DNA from: Acinetobacter ursingii DSM 16037 = CIP 107286
GTDB lineage: Bacteria > Pseudomonadota > Gammaproteobacteria > Pseudomonadales > Moraxellaceae
Reading direction: 5' to 3'
Length of the DNA stretch: 64,000 nt
Assembly (NCBI RefSeq): GCF_000368825.1
Contig: NZ_KB849717.1
Location: 1,153,601-1,217,600, forward strand
Part shown: positions 45,879-54,763 of the stretch, in pieces
How positions within the stretch are numbered: position 1 is the stretch's first letter
How the letters are laid out: every line of letters begins with the position of its first letter
Translations under genes and position numbers: made by a program
Notes under the pieces: generated by a model
Seen by the model: only the letters and a program-made list of their open reading frames with translations
What the model was told of the DNA's origin: nothing
The model's database searches: none

Positions 45879-48101
45879 ATGTTGACCGAAACTTCAAAAT
45901 TAGCCAGCGAACAAAATACTGATGATCCAACCCCAGCCACTTGTGCGATCAAAACATCTGAAGTTTTAAGTCAAAATACGTCTGCAAACAGTACTCGTCC
46001 GAAATTGCTACGGACACCCAATTTACGTGATCATGACAGTGCCAGCATGCGCGTGATTTTACGAGATTATTTCTTAAATACTTTTGATACTTATGAATGC
46101 CTATTTGAATGTCTGGCGAGTGATGAGGCATTTTATAAAAAACCAATTTCCTTACGCCATCCCCTGATTTTTTATTACGGGCATACTGCGACTTTTTTTG
46201 TGAATAAACTGTTATTGACCCGCATGATTGAACAGCGGGTTGATCAGAAAATGGAATCGATGTTTGCGGTCGGCGTCGATGAAATGAGTTGGGATGATCT
46301 GGATGATACCCATTATGAATGGCCAACGCCCCAACAAGTCAAAGCCTATCGCGATAAAGTCCGTCACCTCATATTAGATTTAATCGAACATGCACCACTG
46401 ACTATGCCTATAGACTGGAATCATCCGTGGTGGGCGATCATCATGGGGATTGAACATGAGCGGATTCATCTGGAAACCTCTTCGGTTTTAATTCGCCAAC
46501 ATGATCTAAGTTTTGTAAAACCGCATCCAAGCTGGCAAGCCAATACACAAAGTCGTCATCCACCCGAAAATATGCTGCTTAAAGTATCTGCGGGAAAAGT
46601 CTTACTCAATAAAGAAAAACAGGATGCGTACTATGGCTGGGACAATGAATACGGTCAGCATGAAGCAGAGATTGAGGAATTTGAAGCCTCAAAATATCTG
46701 GTCAGTAATCAGGAATATTTAAATTTTGTTGAGGCACACGGCTATCAAACCCCTGAATACTGGCTAGAAGAAGGTCGATCTTGGCTAGAATTTAGCCAAG
46801 CGAGTCATCCTACTTTTTGGATCAAGAAAAAACAGGGTTGGTTTCTGCGTCTGATGACCGAAGAGGTGCCCATGCGCTGGGATTGGCCTGTCGAAGTCAA
46901 CTACCATGAAGCTAAAGCATTTTGTCTCTGGAAAAAAACAACGAGTGGCTTAACTGTTCGTTTACCGACAGAGGATGAATGGTATCGTTTGTATGATATT
47001 GCAGGTTTAAAAGAACTCAATGACCATCCTGCCGACTCCAATTTACATCTGGACTATGCTGCCTCCTCCTGTCCGATTGATCAATTTCAACATGGCGATT
47101 TTTTTGATGTGCGAGGTAATGTCTGGCAATGGACAGAAACCCCGATTTATCCATTTGAAGGTTTTGATGTTCATCCGATTTATGACGATTTTACTACGCC
47201 CACTTTCGATGGGCGGCACAACTTAATTAAAGGCGGTTCGTGGATTTCTTGTGGGAATGAAAGTTTGTCTTCTTCCCGATACGCATTTCGCCGTCATTTT
47301 TTCCAACATGCAGGATTTCGCTACGTGGTTTCCGAACAAAATGCTATACATCCAGACTCTCACTATGAAACTGATCAATTGCTGTCGCAATATGCCGAAT
47401 TTCATTATGGCGATGAATATTTTGGTGTCAAAAACTTTTCCAAAGCACTGGTTGATTTAGCCATTCAAACCTTGGGAGATCGACCCAAAATACAAGCACT
47501 CGATATCGGCTGCGCGCTTGGTCGCGCGAGTTTTGAATTAGCTCAACATTTTGAATATGTAACGGGCATTGATTTTTCAGCACGTTTTATCCAACATGGT
47601 GTACAACTCGCCAAAGGAGAAACTTTGCGTTACACCCTGACCACTGAAGGTGAATTAGTCGACTATAAGTCCTGTGCCTTACGTGATTTAGGTCTTGAAT
47701 CTATTCAAGATCGGGTTGAGTTTTATCAAGGTGATGCCTGTAATCTCAAACCTCATTTTACCGCTTATGACTTTATCTTCGCGTCCAACCTCATTGACCG
47801 TTTATATAGTCCAAGTAAATTTTTAAAGCAGATTCATGAACGTTTAAACATTGGCGGTGTGCTGATGCTTGCCTCACCTTACACATGGCTAGAAGAGCAT
47901 ACCCCACGCGAAGAATGGATTGGCGGGTTTAAAAAAGACGGCGAGAATTTCACCACACTGGATGGCTTACATGAATTATTAGATCAACATTTTCGTTTGA
48001 TTTCCCCACCACAAAAAACGCCTTTTGTAATTCGAGAAACTGCACATAAGTTCCAACACACTTTATCGGACGTGACATTTTGGGAACGTATCAAGGAATA
48101 G
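45879..48101 (+). CDS. ovoA: OvoA: 5-histidylcysteine sulfoxide synthase / mercaptohistidine methyltransferase
   Basis: 740 residues. An N-terminal DinB-like domain with the iron-binding H193-x3-H197-x-E199 (GIEHERIHLETSS), an FGE-sulfatase domain (about 235-490, GQHEAEIEEFEASKYLVSN and RGNVWQWTETPIYP, KGGSWISCG), and a C-terminal SAM methyltransferase domain with DIGCALGRASFELA (about 537). This is the OvoA architecture: oxidative coupling of Cys to His followed by methylation towards ovothiol, an antioxidant thiol-histidine. It is followed by a triple-hairpin element. Confidence 0.85.
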   Translation: MLTETSKLASEQNTDDPTPATCAIKTSEVLSQNTSANSTRPKLLRTPNLRDHDSASMRVILRDYFLNTFDTYECLFECLASDEAFYKKPISLRHPLIFYYGHTATFFVNKLLLTRMIEQRVDQKMESMFAVGVDEMSWDDLDDTHYEWPTPQQVKAYRDKVRHLILDLIEHAPLTMPIDWNHPWWAIIMGIEHERIHLETSSVLIRQHDLSFVKPHPSWQANTQSRHPPENMLLKVSAGKVLLNKEKQDAYYGWDNEYGQHEAEIEEFEASKYLVSNQEYLNFVEAHGYQTPEYWLEEGRSWLEFSQASHPTFWIKKKQGWFLRLMTEEVPMRWDWPVEVNYHEAKAFCLWKKTTSGLTVRLPTEDEWYRLYDIAGLKELNDHPADSNLHLDYAASSCPIDQFQHGDFFDVRGNVWQWTETPIYPFEGFDVHPIYDDFTTPTFDGRHNLIKGGSWISCGNESLSSSRYAFRRHFFQHAGFRYVVSEQNAIHPDSHYETDQLLSQYAEFHYGDEYFGVKNFSKALVDLAIQTLGDRPKIQALDIGCALGRASFELAQHFEYVTGIDFSARFIQHGVQLAKGETLRYTLTTEGELVDYKSCALRDLGLESIQDRVEFYQGDACNLKPHFTAYDFIFASNLIDRLYSPSKFLKQIHERLNIGGVLMLASPYTWLEEHTPREEWIGGFKKDGENFTTLDGLHELLDQHFRLISPPQKTPFVIRETAHKFQHTLSDVTFWERIKE

Positions 48102-48138
48102 GAAATAAAATGCTCAACCCATAAGGGTCATCGTGACA

Positions 48139-48232
48139 GGCGACATGGATGTCGCCACGCTGGATTGCGGTTGCAGGGATGCATCGTCAATCCAGCAAAA
48201 GATTTTTGTTACTTTTCATCTTTGAAAAGTAA
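48139..48232. repeat. Triple perfect-hairpin intergenic element
   Basis: Three consecutive perfect inverted repeats between ovoA and the HAD gene: GGCGACAT-GG-ATGTCGCC (48139-48156), CTGGATTG...CAATCCAG (48160-48195, 20-nt loop) and TTACTTTTCA-TCTT-TGAAAAGTAA (48209-48232). It has the look of a dispersed intergenic repeat; I recognise similar hairpin-TTACTTTT arrangements but no name. It may also end ovoA transcription. Confidence 0.6.
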
Positions 48233-48330
48233 GGTAAACATAAAAATAGACAACCTCGACCCAAATCTAAAAATGTAGAGACTCTTTGTTTAATCAAAGT
48301 ACAAACTAAACCTATCTCTAGATTGAAAAC

Positions 48331-48981
48331 TTAAATCGACCAATCCTGAACTTCCCATCCTTTCTCTTGCGCCAATGTCTCTAAACGATCGTCTGGATTT
48401 ACCGCAATCGCATGCGTTGCATATTCAAGTAAAAATCGATCATTGATTGAATCTGAATACGCCCAAGATTCATTTACTTGACGACCATCTAACCATTGAT
48501 CCAGACGAAGCAATTTACCTTGTTGATAACATGGTAATCCTGCGACCTTGCCTGTATAAGCGCCTTCGACCACTTCGGCATTGGTGGCAATAATGTTTGT
48601 AATCCCAAACTCACGAAAAATAGGCGCAGTGATAAAATCACTGGTCGCAGTAATCCCCACAATCTCATGCCCCAAGGCTTTATGATGTTCAATCGCTGCA
48701 AAACCTTGTGGACGCATTTGTGGGCGAATCACCTTTTGCATAAATAACTGATGCAATTCGGTTAAATAGGCATTGTCATGCCGAGTCAAAAACTGAAAAA
48801 CAAACTCATTATAAGCAATCGGGTCAAGTTGCCCTGCTTTATAGTCTTCATAAAATTGATCATTCATCTGACGATGATGTACGGGATCGACTAAACCTTC
48901 ATTGACCAAAAACTCTCCCCAAGAATGGTCAGAATCTGTATTAAGTAAGGTGTGATCGAGATCAAACAAAGCCAATTTCAT
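48331..48981 (-). CDS. HAD-IB family phosphatase
   Basis: 216 residues. DLDHTLLNTDSD (nucleophile D7, D9), motif II SFITAP-like ITATSD, motif III KLLRLDQWL and SDSINDRFLLEYA. The neighbourhood HAD / rppH / ptsP is the same as in Pseudomonas, where this HAD protein has been linked to histidinol-phosphate or phosphoserine-like phosphatase activity (from memory). The actual substrate is unknown. Divergent from rppH. Confidence 0.85.
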   Translation of the reverse strand: MKLALFDLDHTLLNTDSDHSWGEFLVNEGLVDPVHHRQMNDQFYEDYKAGQLDPIAYNEFVFQFLTRHDNAYLTELHQLFMQKVIRPQMRPQGFAAIEHHKALGHEIVGITATSDFITAPIFREFGITNIIATNAEVVEGAYTGKVAGLPCYQQGKLLRLDQWLDGRQVNESWAYSDSINDRFLLEYATHAIAVNPDDRLETLAQEKGWEVQDWSI

Positions 48982-49164
48982 GAAAATACTCGTTAAAACT
49001 GAAATTTAAGAAAAAAAATGTAAATCTATCTCCGCTAGTCGATAGAAATTCGTTAAGATCATAGCAATTTTAATGCATTTTACTTTGATCTTTTCGAGCT
49101 GGGCTTCAAGAGTGACCGCCCCCGATTTCAAAGTCAACGATATTGATAAAATTTAGGTAGCCAA

Positions 49165-49665
49165 ATGATCGACTCTGAAGGTTTCCGACCCAACGTCGGG
49201 ATCATTTTGGCAAATGATAACGGACAGGTTTTATGGGCAAAACGCATTGGTCACAATGCTTGGCAATTTCCACAAGGAGGAATCCAGTTTGGAGAAACCC
49301 CTGAACAGGCACTTTACCGTGAGCTGAGAGAAGAAGTCGGCCTCTTGCCTGAACATGTCCAGATTATTGCGCAAACCAAAGGTTGGCTGCGTTATCGTTT
49401 GCCACACCGATACATTCGACCGGACTCAGATCCCGTATGTATCGGACAAAAACAAAAATGGTTTTTACTGAAACTCACCGCTCCTGCGGGCAATATTCAG
49501 TTAAACCTCTCTGACCCTGCCGAATTTGATGAATGGCAATGGGTCAGCTATTGGTATCCACTGGGTCAAGTAGTGAACTTCAAACGTGATGTTTACCGCA
49601 GAGCCATGATGGAATTATGTATGTTATTGCCGCAACAACAATCGGCTGAAAAATCACTTCTTTAG
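49165..49665 (+). CDS. rppH: RNA pyrophosphohydrolase RppH
   Basis: 166 residues. [15 protein letters not shown] at the N terminus, Nudix box [23 protein letters not shown], and YRLPHRYIR. It removes pyrophosphate from 5' triphosphate mRNA ends and triggers decay. GGTAGCC precedes ATG 49165. Terminator stem overlaps its stop codon. Confidence 0.95.
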   Translation: MIDSEGFRPNVGIILANDNGQVLWAKRIGHNAWQFPQGGIQFGETPEQALYRELREEVGLLPEHVQIIAQTKGWLRYRLPHRYIRPDSDPVCIGQKQKWFLLKLTAPAGNIQLNLSDPAEFDEWQWVSYWYPLGQVVNFKRDVYRRAMMELCMLLPQQQSAEKSLL

Positions 49666-49678
49666 CAAGTGATTTTTT
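49649..49678 (+). terminator. Terminator overlapping the rppH stop
   Basis: AAAAATCACTT and AAGTGATTTTT stem with loop CTTTAGC; the TAG (49663-49665) is in the loop. T6 follows. Confidence 0.78.
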
Positions 49679-49734
49679 GACTAAGTGCTGTTATAACATC
49701 ACTAAGCGCGATTCATTTTTTGGAGCATATATTC

Positions 49735-52026
49735 ATGTCAAACATGCAACTCGACACCTTAAGACGGATTGTTCAGGAGATCAATGCGTCGGTGAGTTTG
49801 CATGAATCTTTGGACATTATGGTGAATCAAGTCGCCGAAGCCATGAAAGTTGATGTCTGTTCAATCTATTTACTGGATGAACGCAATCAGCGTTATTTAC
49901 TCATGGCTTCCAAAGGTCTCAATCCAGATTCTGTCGGCAATGTCTCATTGCATGTCGGTGAAGGTTTGGTCGGCTTGGTCGGACAGCGCGAAGAAATTGT
50001 CAATCTGGAAAACGCCTCCAAACACGAACGCTTTGCCTATTTACCTGAAACAGGTGAAGAAATTTATCACTCCTTTCTTGGCGTACCCGTCATGTATCGC
50101 CGTAAGGTGATGGGTGTATTGGTGGTTCAAAATAAAGAACCTCAGGATTTTAGTGAAGCCGCAGAATCGTTTTTAGTGACATTGTGCGCTCAACTTTCGG
50201 GGGTGATTGCACATGCCCATGCGGTGGGGAATATCGATGTCTTTCGCAAGCCTACCTCAGGTGCAGCTTATAAGACCTTTCAAGGTGTTTCTGGCGCAGG
50301 CGGTATTGCCTTAGGTCGGGCGATTGTGCTTTATCCCCCTGCGGACTTGGCAGCCGTTCCTGATCGTGAAGCCGAAGATATCAGTGATGAATTACAACTT
50401 CTAGATCAAGCCATTCTTTCAGTACGCACTGAAATTCAATCTCTTGATGAAAAGATGCAAGACTCACTGATGTCAGAAGAACGTGCACTCTTTAGCGTAT
50501 TCTTACGCATGCTGGATGAAAATGCGCTGCCTGCCGAGATTAAAGAATTGATTCGGGCAGGCAACTGGGCGCAAGGTGCGGTACGCCGTGTCATTGATAA
50601 GCACATCAGTCTGTTTGCACAAATGGAAGATGATTATCTGCGTGAACGCGTTTCAGATTTAAAAGATCTTGGGCGACGGATTTTGGCCTCATTACAGGAA
50701 GCCGATTCTAGTCACCGTGAAATCAGTCCCGATAGCATTATTATTGGTGAAGAAATCAGCACAGCCGCACTGGTAGAACTACCTGTCGATAATATTGCTG
50801 CCATTGTCACCACAGAAGGTGCGGCCAATTCACATATGGTGATTGTGGCACGTGCCTTAGGCATTCCAACCGTGGTAGGTGTCACTGAGTTGCCAATTAA
50901 CACGCTTGATGATGCAGAGATGATTGTCGATGCCTATCAGGGACGTGTTTTTATCAATCCCCCACGACGGATGCGTCAGCGTTATAAAGAGATTCAAAAA
51001 GAAGAAGAACAAATCGCCAAAGATTTAAAACAGTACGAAACCCGCGATGCCATTACGCCTGATGGTGTTGCAGTCCGTTTATATGTCAATACTGGCTTAA
51101 TGATTGATGTGGTTCGCGGTGTTCAGCGTGGCGCCAAAGGCGTGGGTTTGTACCGCAGTGAAATTCCATTTATGTTGCGTGATCGCTTCCCAGGCGAAGA
51201 AGAACAACGCGCCATGTATCGTCAACAACTCAGTCACTTTGCCAACAAACCTGTGACCATGCGCACACTGGACATTGGTGCAGATAAAGACTTACCTTAT
51301 TTTAGTATTGAGGAAGAAAACTCGGCACTGGGCTGGCGTGGTTTACGCTTTACCCTTGATCATCCAGAGATTTTCTCGACACAGGTTCGCGCCATGCTCA
51401 AAGCGAGCATTGGCTTAAATAATCTGCATATTTTATTGCCTATGGTGACGAGCGTCAGTGAAGTCGAAGAAGTCTTGTATTTATTGGAACGCGACTGGAT
51501 TGCCGTACAGGAAGAAGAACAGGTTAAAATCACCAAACCCAAAATTGGGATTATGGTCGAAGTTCCAAGCGTACTGTTGCAGATCGATGAGTTTTCAGAA
51601 TTGGTCGACTTTTTCTCTGTGGGTTCAAATGACCTGATTCAATATCTACTGGCGGTTGACCGTAATAACCCTCGCGTTTCTAGCGTGTATTCACATTTTC
51701 ATCCATCGGTATTACGTGCTTTGCAACGTCTGGTGAAAGAATGCCATAAATATGAAAAGCCTGTGAGCATTTGTGGCGAAATGGCAGGAGATCCTTTCTC
51801 GGCAATTCTATTGATGGCCATGGGTTTCAATACACTCTCCATGAGTTCGAGTAATATTTTACGTGTCCGCAAAGCCATTTGCCATGTACCTATGAGTGAT
51901 GCAGAAAAGTTACTGAGTGAAGTGGTTAAAATGAATAATCCATTGATGGTTAAAAGTTGGATGGAATATTATTTTAAAAAGCATGGTTTGGGCGATATGG
52001 TTAAATCTAATCGTTTATCCGTTTAA
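49735..52026 (+). CDS. ptsP: Phosphoenolpyruvate-protein phosphotransferase PtsP (EI-Ntr)
   Basis: 763 residues from ATG 49735 with GGAG upstream. An N-terminal GAF domain (about 15-150), PEP-utiliser N domain (about 175-300), phosphohistidine domain with TTEGAANSHMVIVARALGIPTVVG, and a TIM barrel with GLYRSEIPFM, TLDIGADKDLPYF and GSNDLIQYLLAVDRNN. First enzyme of the nitrogen PTS (PtsP-NPr-EIIA-Ntr), linked to K+ homeostasis and envelope regulation. It may sense glutamine through GAF as in E. coli. Confidence 0.95.
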   Translation: MSNMQLDTLRRIVQEINASVSLHESLDIMVNQVAEAMKVDVCSIYLLDERNQRYLLMASKGLNPDSVGNVSLHVGEGLVGLVGQREEIVNLENASKHERFAYLPETGEEIYHSFLGVPVMYRRKVMGVLVVQNKEPQDFSEAAESFLVTLCAQLSGVIAHAHAVGNIDVFRKPTSGAAYKTFQGVSGAGGIALGRAIVLYPPADLAAVPDREAEDISDELQLLDQAILSVRTEIQSLDEKMQDSLMSEERALFSVFLRMLDENALPAEIKELIRAGNWAQGAVRRVIDKHISLFAQMEDDYLRERVSDLKDLGRRILASLQEADSSHREISPDSIIIGEEISTAALVELPVDNIAAIVTTEGAANSHMVIVARALGIPTVVGVTELPINTLDDAEMIVDAYQGRVFINPPRRMRQRYKEIQKEEEQIAKDLKQYETRDAITPDGVAVRLYVNTGLMIDVVRGVQRGAKGVGLYRSEIPFMLRDRFPGEEEQRAMYRQQLSHFANKPVTMRTLDIGADKDLPYFSIEEENSALGWRGLRFTLDHPEIFSTQVRAMLKASIGLNNLHILLPMVTSVSEVEEVLYLLERDWIAVQEEEQVKITKPKIGIMVEVPSVLLQIDEFSELVDFFSVGSNDLIQYLLAVDRNNPRVSSVYSHFHPSVLRALQRLVKECHKYEKPVSICGEMAGDPFSAILLMAMGFNTLSMSSSNILRVRKAICHVPMSDAEKLLSEVVKMNNPLMVKSWMEYYFKKHGLGDMVKSNRLSV

Positions 52027-52050
52027 ATTAACCCAACTAAGATTTTGATA

Positions 52051-52085
52051 AATAAGGGCACATCGATTGTGCCCTTATTTTTATT
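52051..52085. terminator. Bidirectional terminator between ptsP and aidB
   Basis: AATAAGGGCACA and TGTGCCCTTATT (12-bp stem, loop TCGAT). Confidence 0.9.
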
Positions 52086-52099
52086 TCAATTAAGCGTTT

Positions 52100-53764
52100 T
52101 TAGATTGGTAAGCTACGCTCTAATATCTGTTGTACTATTCTTGCGTCTGGATCTGTTTCTGGCATTAAAATTAATCCTGTCACACGACCATGAAACATAC
52201 TATAACGCGACTGGATAAAAGTATTTGCAACTTGATCTGGCGCATAACGTTTTAATAATACGGCTTGAGCGAGTATGACTAAACGACTCACAAAACTTCT
52301 TGCCATAAATTGCAGTTGTTCTGACGATTGTTTTAAGACATCCAATAATTGATTCACTTCATTGTGCAGTTGTGGTACCTGTGAGGTCACGTCATAAAAA
52401 GACTCAAATAAAGTCTGAAGCGATGCTGGATGACGTTGAATCGCGCGTAATACATCCAGACACATGACATTACCCGAGCCCTCCCAAATGGAATTGACAG
52501 GTGCTTCTTTAAATAGTCGTGCCATCATTCCAGTTTCGACATAACCATTACCGCCAAACACTTCCATCGCCTCACCCGTCAGTTCAACGGCGCGTTTACA
52601 AATCCAGAACTTTGCAGCAGGGGTCATGATACGCGCCCATGCCTGTGACAGATCATCCTGATCTTGATAACTCGCAGCTAAATGCATGCTGAGTTGGACT
52701 GCTGCTTCACTTTCTAAGGCCAAATCTGTCAAAACAGCCTGCATTAAAGGCTGATCAGCGAGGACTTTGCCAAATGCCTTGCGTTGACGCGTATAAGCCA
52801 GACATTGCACCAAAGCCTGACGCAAAATGGCAGAACTTCCCACGACACAGGTCAACCGAGTATATGCTGCCATTTCTATGATGGTCGGAATACCTCGCCC
52901 TTCCTCTCCAATCATCATGCCCCATGCATCATGAAACTCAACTTCACTGCTTGAATTACTACGATTGCCGACTTTGTCTTTAAGACGCTGAATATGCACA
53001 CTGTTTTTTGTGCCATCTTCTAACCAGCGCGGCACATAGAAACAACCCAATCCATTTTCAGGGGTTTGCGCGATCACTAAATGTGCATCGGACATCGGGG
53101 CTGAAAAAAACCATTTATGCCCTGTGAGTAAGTATTGCTGCCTCCGACCAGAAGTTGCAATCGGTTTCGCCAAAGTTTGGTTGGCACGAACATCTGAGCC
53201 ACCTTGTTTCTCAGTCATACCCATGCCAATCCAGATCGATGATTTTTCTGAAATGGGCACATCACGTTCATCATAATTTGTTGATAACAGTTTTTCGCCT
53301 AACTGTTGCCACAACTTCGGCTCACGCTGTAATAATGGAATACTGCCTAAAGTCATGGCATTTGGACATAAATTTCCACATTCCACTTGTCCACTGAGAT
53401 AAAACCGTGCAGCCCAGTCGACCCAGTTTGTCTTAGACTGCGCGGCAATAAACGGATGCGCATGTACGCCATATTGACGATTTAACTTCATCCATGCATG
53501 CCATGCGGGATGAAATTCCAGATTATCGATACGACGACCTCGTGCATCAAAAGTTTGTAATTCTGGCGTATGCCGATTGGCTTGATCAGCCCATAGATAG
53601 GCCTGATTAGTGCCCACTTTCTCGCCCAATTCTACAAGCAACGCTTGATCCTGACTGCCATAACGCATCAGGATTTCTTGTAAAACAGGATCGGTTCGAT
53701 ATAAGTTATAGTTCTGTAGCTCATCAAACTGATTTTCGATCTGATGGATCATCCTTGTATTCAT
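52100..53764 (-). CDS. aidB: AidB-like acyl-CoA dehydrogenase
   Basis: 554 residues. EMTEKQGGSDVRANQT-type FAD segment (here GMGMTEKQGGSDVR), LTGHKWFFSAPM, LKDKVGNRSNSSSEVEFHDAWG, EVFGGNGYVETG and EAPVNSIWEGSGNVMCLDVLRA. The length and the C-terminal helical DNA-binding-like extension match the AidB subclass. In E. coli AidB protects DNA near its own promoter from alkylation. A TetR regulator is divergent. Confidence 0.85.
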   Translation of the reverse strand: MNTRMIHQIENQFDELQNYNLYRTDPVLQEILMRYGSQDQALLVELGEKVGTNQAYLWADQANRHTPELQTFDARGRRIDNLEFHPAWHAWMKLNRQYGVHAHPFIAAQSKTNWVDWAARFYLSGQVECGNLCPNAMTLGSIPLLQREPKLWQQLGEKLLSTNYDERDVPISEKSSIWIGMGMTEKQGGSDVRANQTLAKPIATSGRRQQYLLTGHKWFFSAPMSDAHLVIAQTPENGLGCFYVPRWLEDGTKNSVHIQRLKDKVGNRSNSSSEVEFHDAWGMMIGEEGRGIPTIIEMAAYTRLTCVVGSSAILRQALVQCLAYTRQRKAFGKVLADQPLMQAVLTDLALESEAAVQLSMHLAASYQDQDDLSQAWARIMTPAAKFWICKRAVELTGEAMEVFGGNGYVETGMMARLFKEAPVNSIWEGSGNVMCLDVLRAIQRHPASLQTLFESFYDVTSQVPQLHNEVNQLLDVLKQSSEQLQFMARSFVSRLVILAQAVLLKRYAPDQVANTFIQSRYSMFHGRVTGLILMPETDPDARIVQQILERSLPI

Positions 53765-53800
53765 TGCCTATCCTTGATTATTTTTATAACAGTATAGGAA

Positions 53801-53826
53801 CAAATCAGACCTGAAGTGTTCGGATT
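53801..53826. promoter_or_regulatory. Inverted repeat in aidB/tetR spacer
   Basis: AAATCAGA (53801-53808) and TCGGATTT (53819-53826) pair at 7 of 8 positions, just before the TetR start (53833). Candidate TetR-type operator for both divergent genes. Confidence 0.4.
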
Positions 53827-53832
53827 TAATTT

Positions 53833-54459
53833 ATGAAAATCACCAGTATCAAAGTGCGTAGAAAGCCCAAGCAGTCGAGAGCCCGATTTACTCAGGATGC
53901 ACTGATGGATAGCTTTGTTCAGCTTTTACTGGAGAAAGAAGCGAATACAATCACGATTCGGGAAATTACCGATCTGGCAGGTGTTGGTCTAGGCACTTTT
54001 TATGAATATTTCAGCCAAAAAGAAGATTTACTCGCGCTGACCATTCATCATTATGTGCAGCGTAATGCGCTGTCTCTACAGCAAGCGTCTGAAAAAGCTC
54101 TCAAACCAAGTCCCAATTTCAATACCTATATTCAGGCATTGATCCACTTACAGCTTGAACGGATTGCTGAACACGGCACTCTCTGGAAGAAATTATTTCT
54201 TCTGGAACGACAAATTTCAAATACCGAGATTTATCAGAAGCATTATTCACAACACGTAGAGGCGTGGTGTTTTGTGCTAAAGCAACATCCCGAACATGTG
54301 CTGATGGATGTTGAATGGCTTGCACTCAATATTCATCGTATTAGTTATGGTTTTATTTCCCAAACGCTGATGGTTTCGCAACACGATCAAACAACTGACT
54401 GGGAATGCCTTGAACAGGATATTCAAATCGCCATTTATGGATTTATCCAAACATCTTGA
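53833..54459 (+). CDS. TetR/AcrR family transcriptional regulator
   Basis: 208 residues. HTH about 15-65 (RARFTQDALMDSFVQLLLEKEANTITIREITDLAGVGLGTFYEYFSQKEDLLAL). The C-terminal helical domain has no recognised ligand type. Divergent from aidB with 68 bp between the starts; self- and aidB-regulation are likely. Confidence 0.88.
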   Translation: MKITSIKVRRKPKQSRARFTQDALMDSFVQLLLEKEANTITIREITDLAGVGLGTFYEYFSQKEDLLALTIHHYVQRNALSLQQASEKALKPSPNFNTYIQALIHLQLERIAEHGTLWKKLFLLERQISNTEIYQKHYSQHVEAWCFVLKQHPEHVLMDVEWLALNIHRISYGFISQTLMVSQHDQTTDWECLEQDIQIAIYGFIQTS

Positions 54460-54763
54460 TAATAATCGATTTTATCTCTTATAAAAATAAATTTAATCGT
54501 TTTTACATTGTACAAAATACAGCGTATGTTAAATGTATGAATCATTTACACGGAATGGATTGCCCTCTTTAAGTCGATTCATCATATTGCAATACAGCGC
54601 TTTTATGTTGCATAAGATATTGACCTCAGGCATCACAGATTCGATTATTTTTTACAAAATATCCAATGTCATTTAAGGTTGGGAATGTTAGTTATATAGT
54701 ATTGCTATACCCATGACATTATTAGAATTTTAATCACAAGACCCTGTTTTATGGAGAATTAAA
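54460..54763 (+). promoter_or_regulatory. Upstream region of catalase with nested inverted repeats
   Basis: 304 bp without a gene. It must contain the katA promoter. AATGTCAT (54665-54672) and ATGACATT (54713-54720) enclose TATAG-TATTG-CTATA (54695-54709). The inner repeat resembles an OxyR half-site pair (ATAG..CTAT) but with 5 rather than 7 bases between, so OxyR is not established. GGAG lies 8 bases before the ATG. Confidence 0.4.

Noticed and set aside
54695-54709. OxyR site upstream of katA
   Set aside because: ATAG and CTAT are 5 bp apart, whereas the OxyR consensus needs 7; I keep it only as an inverted repeat.
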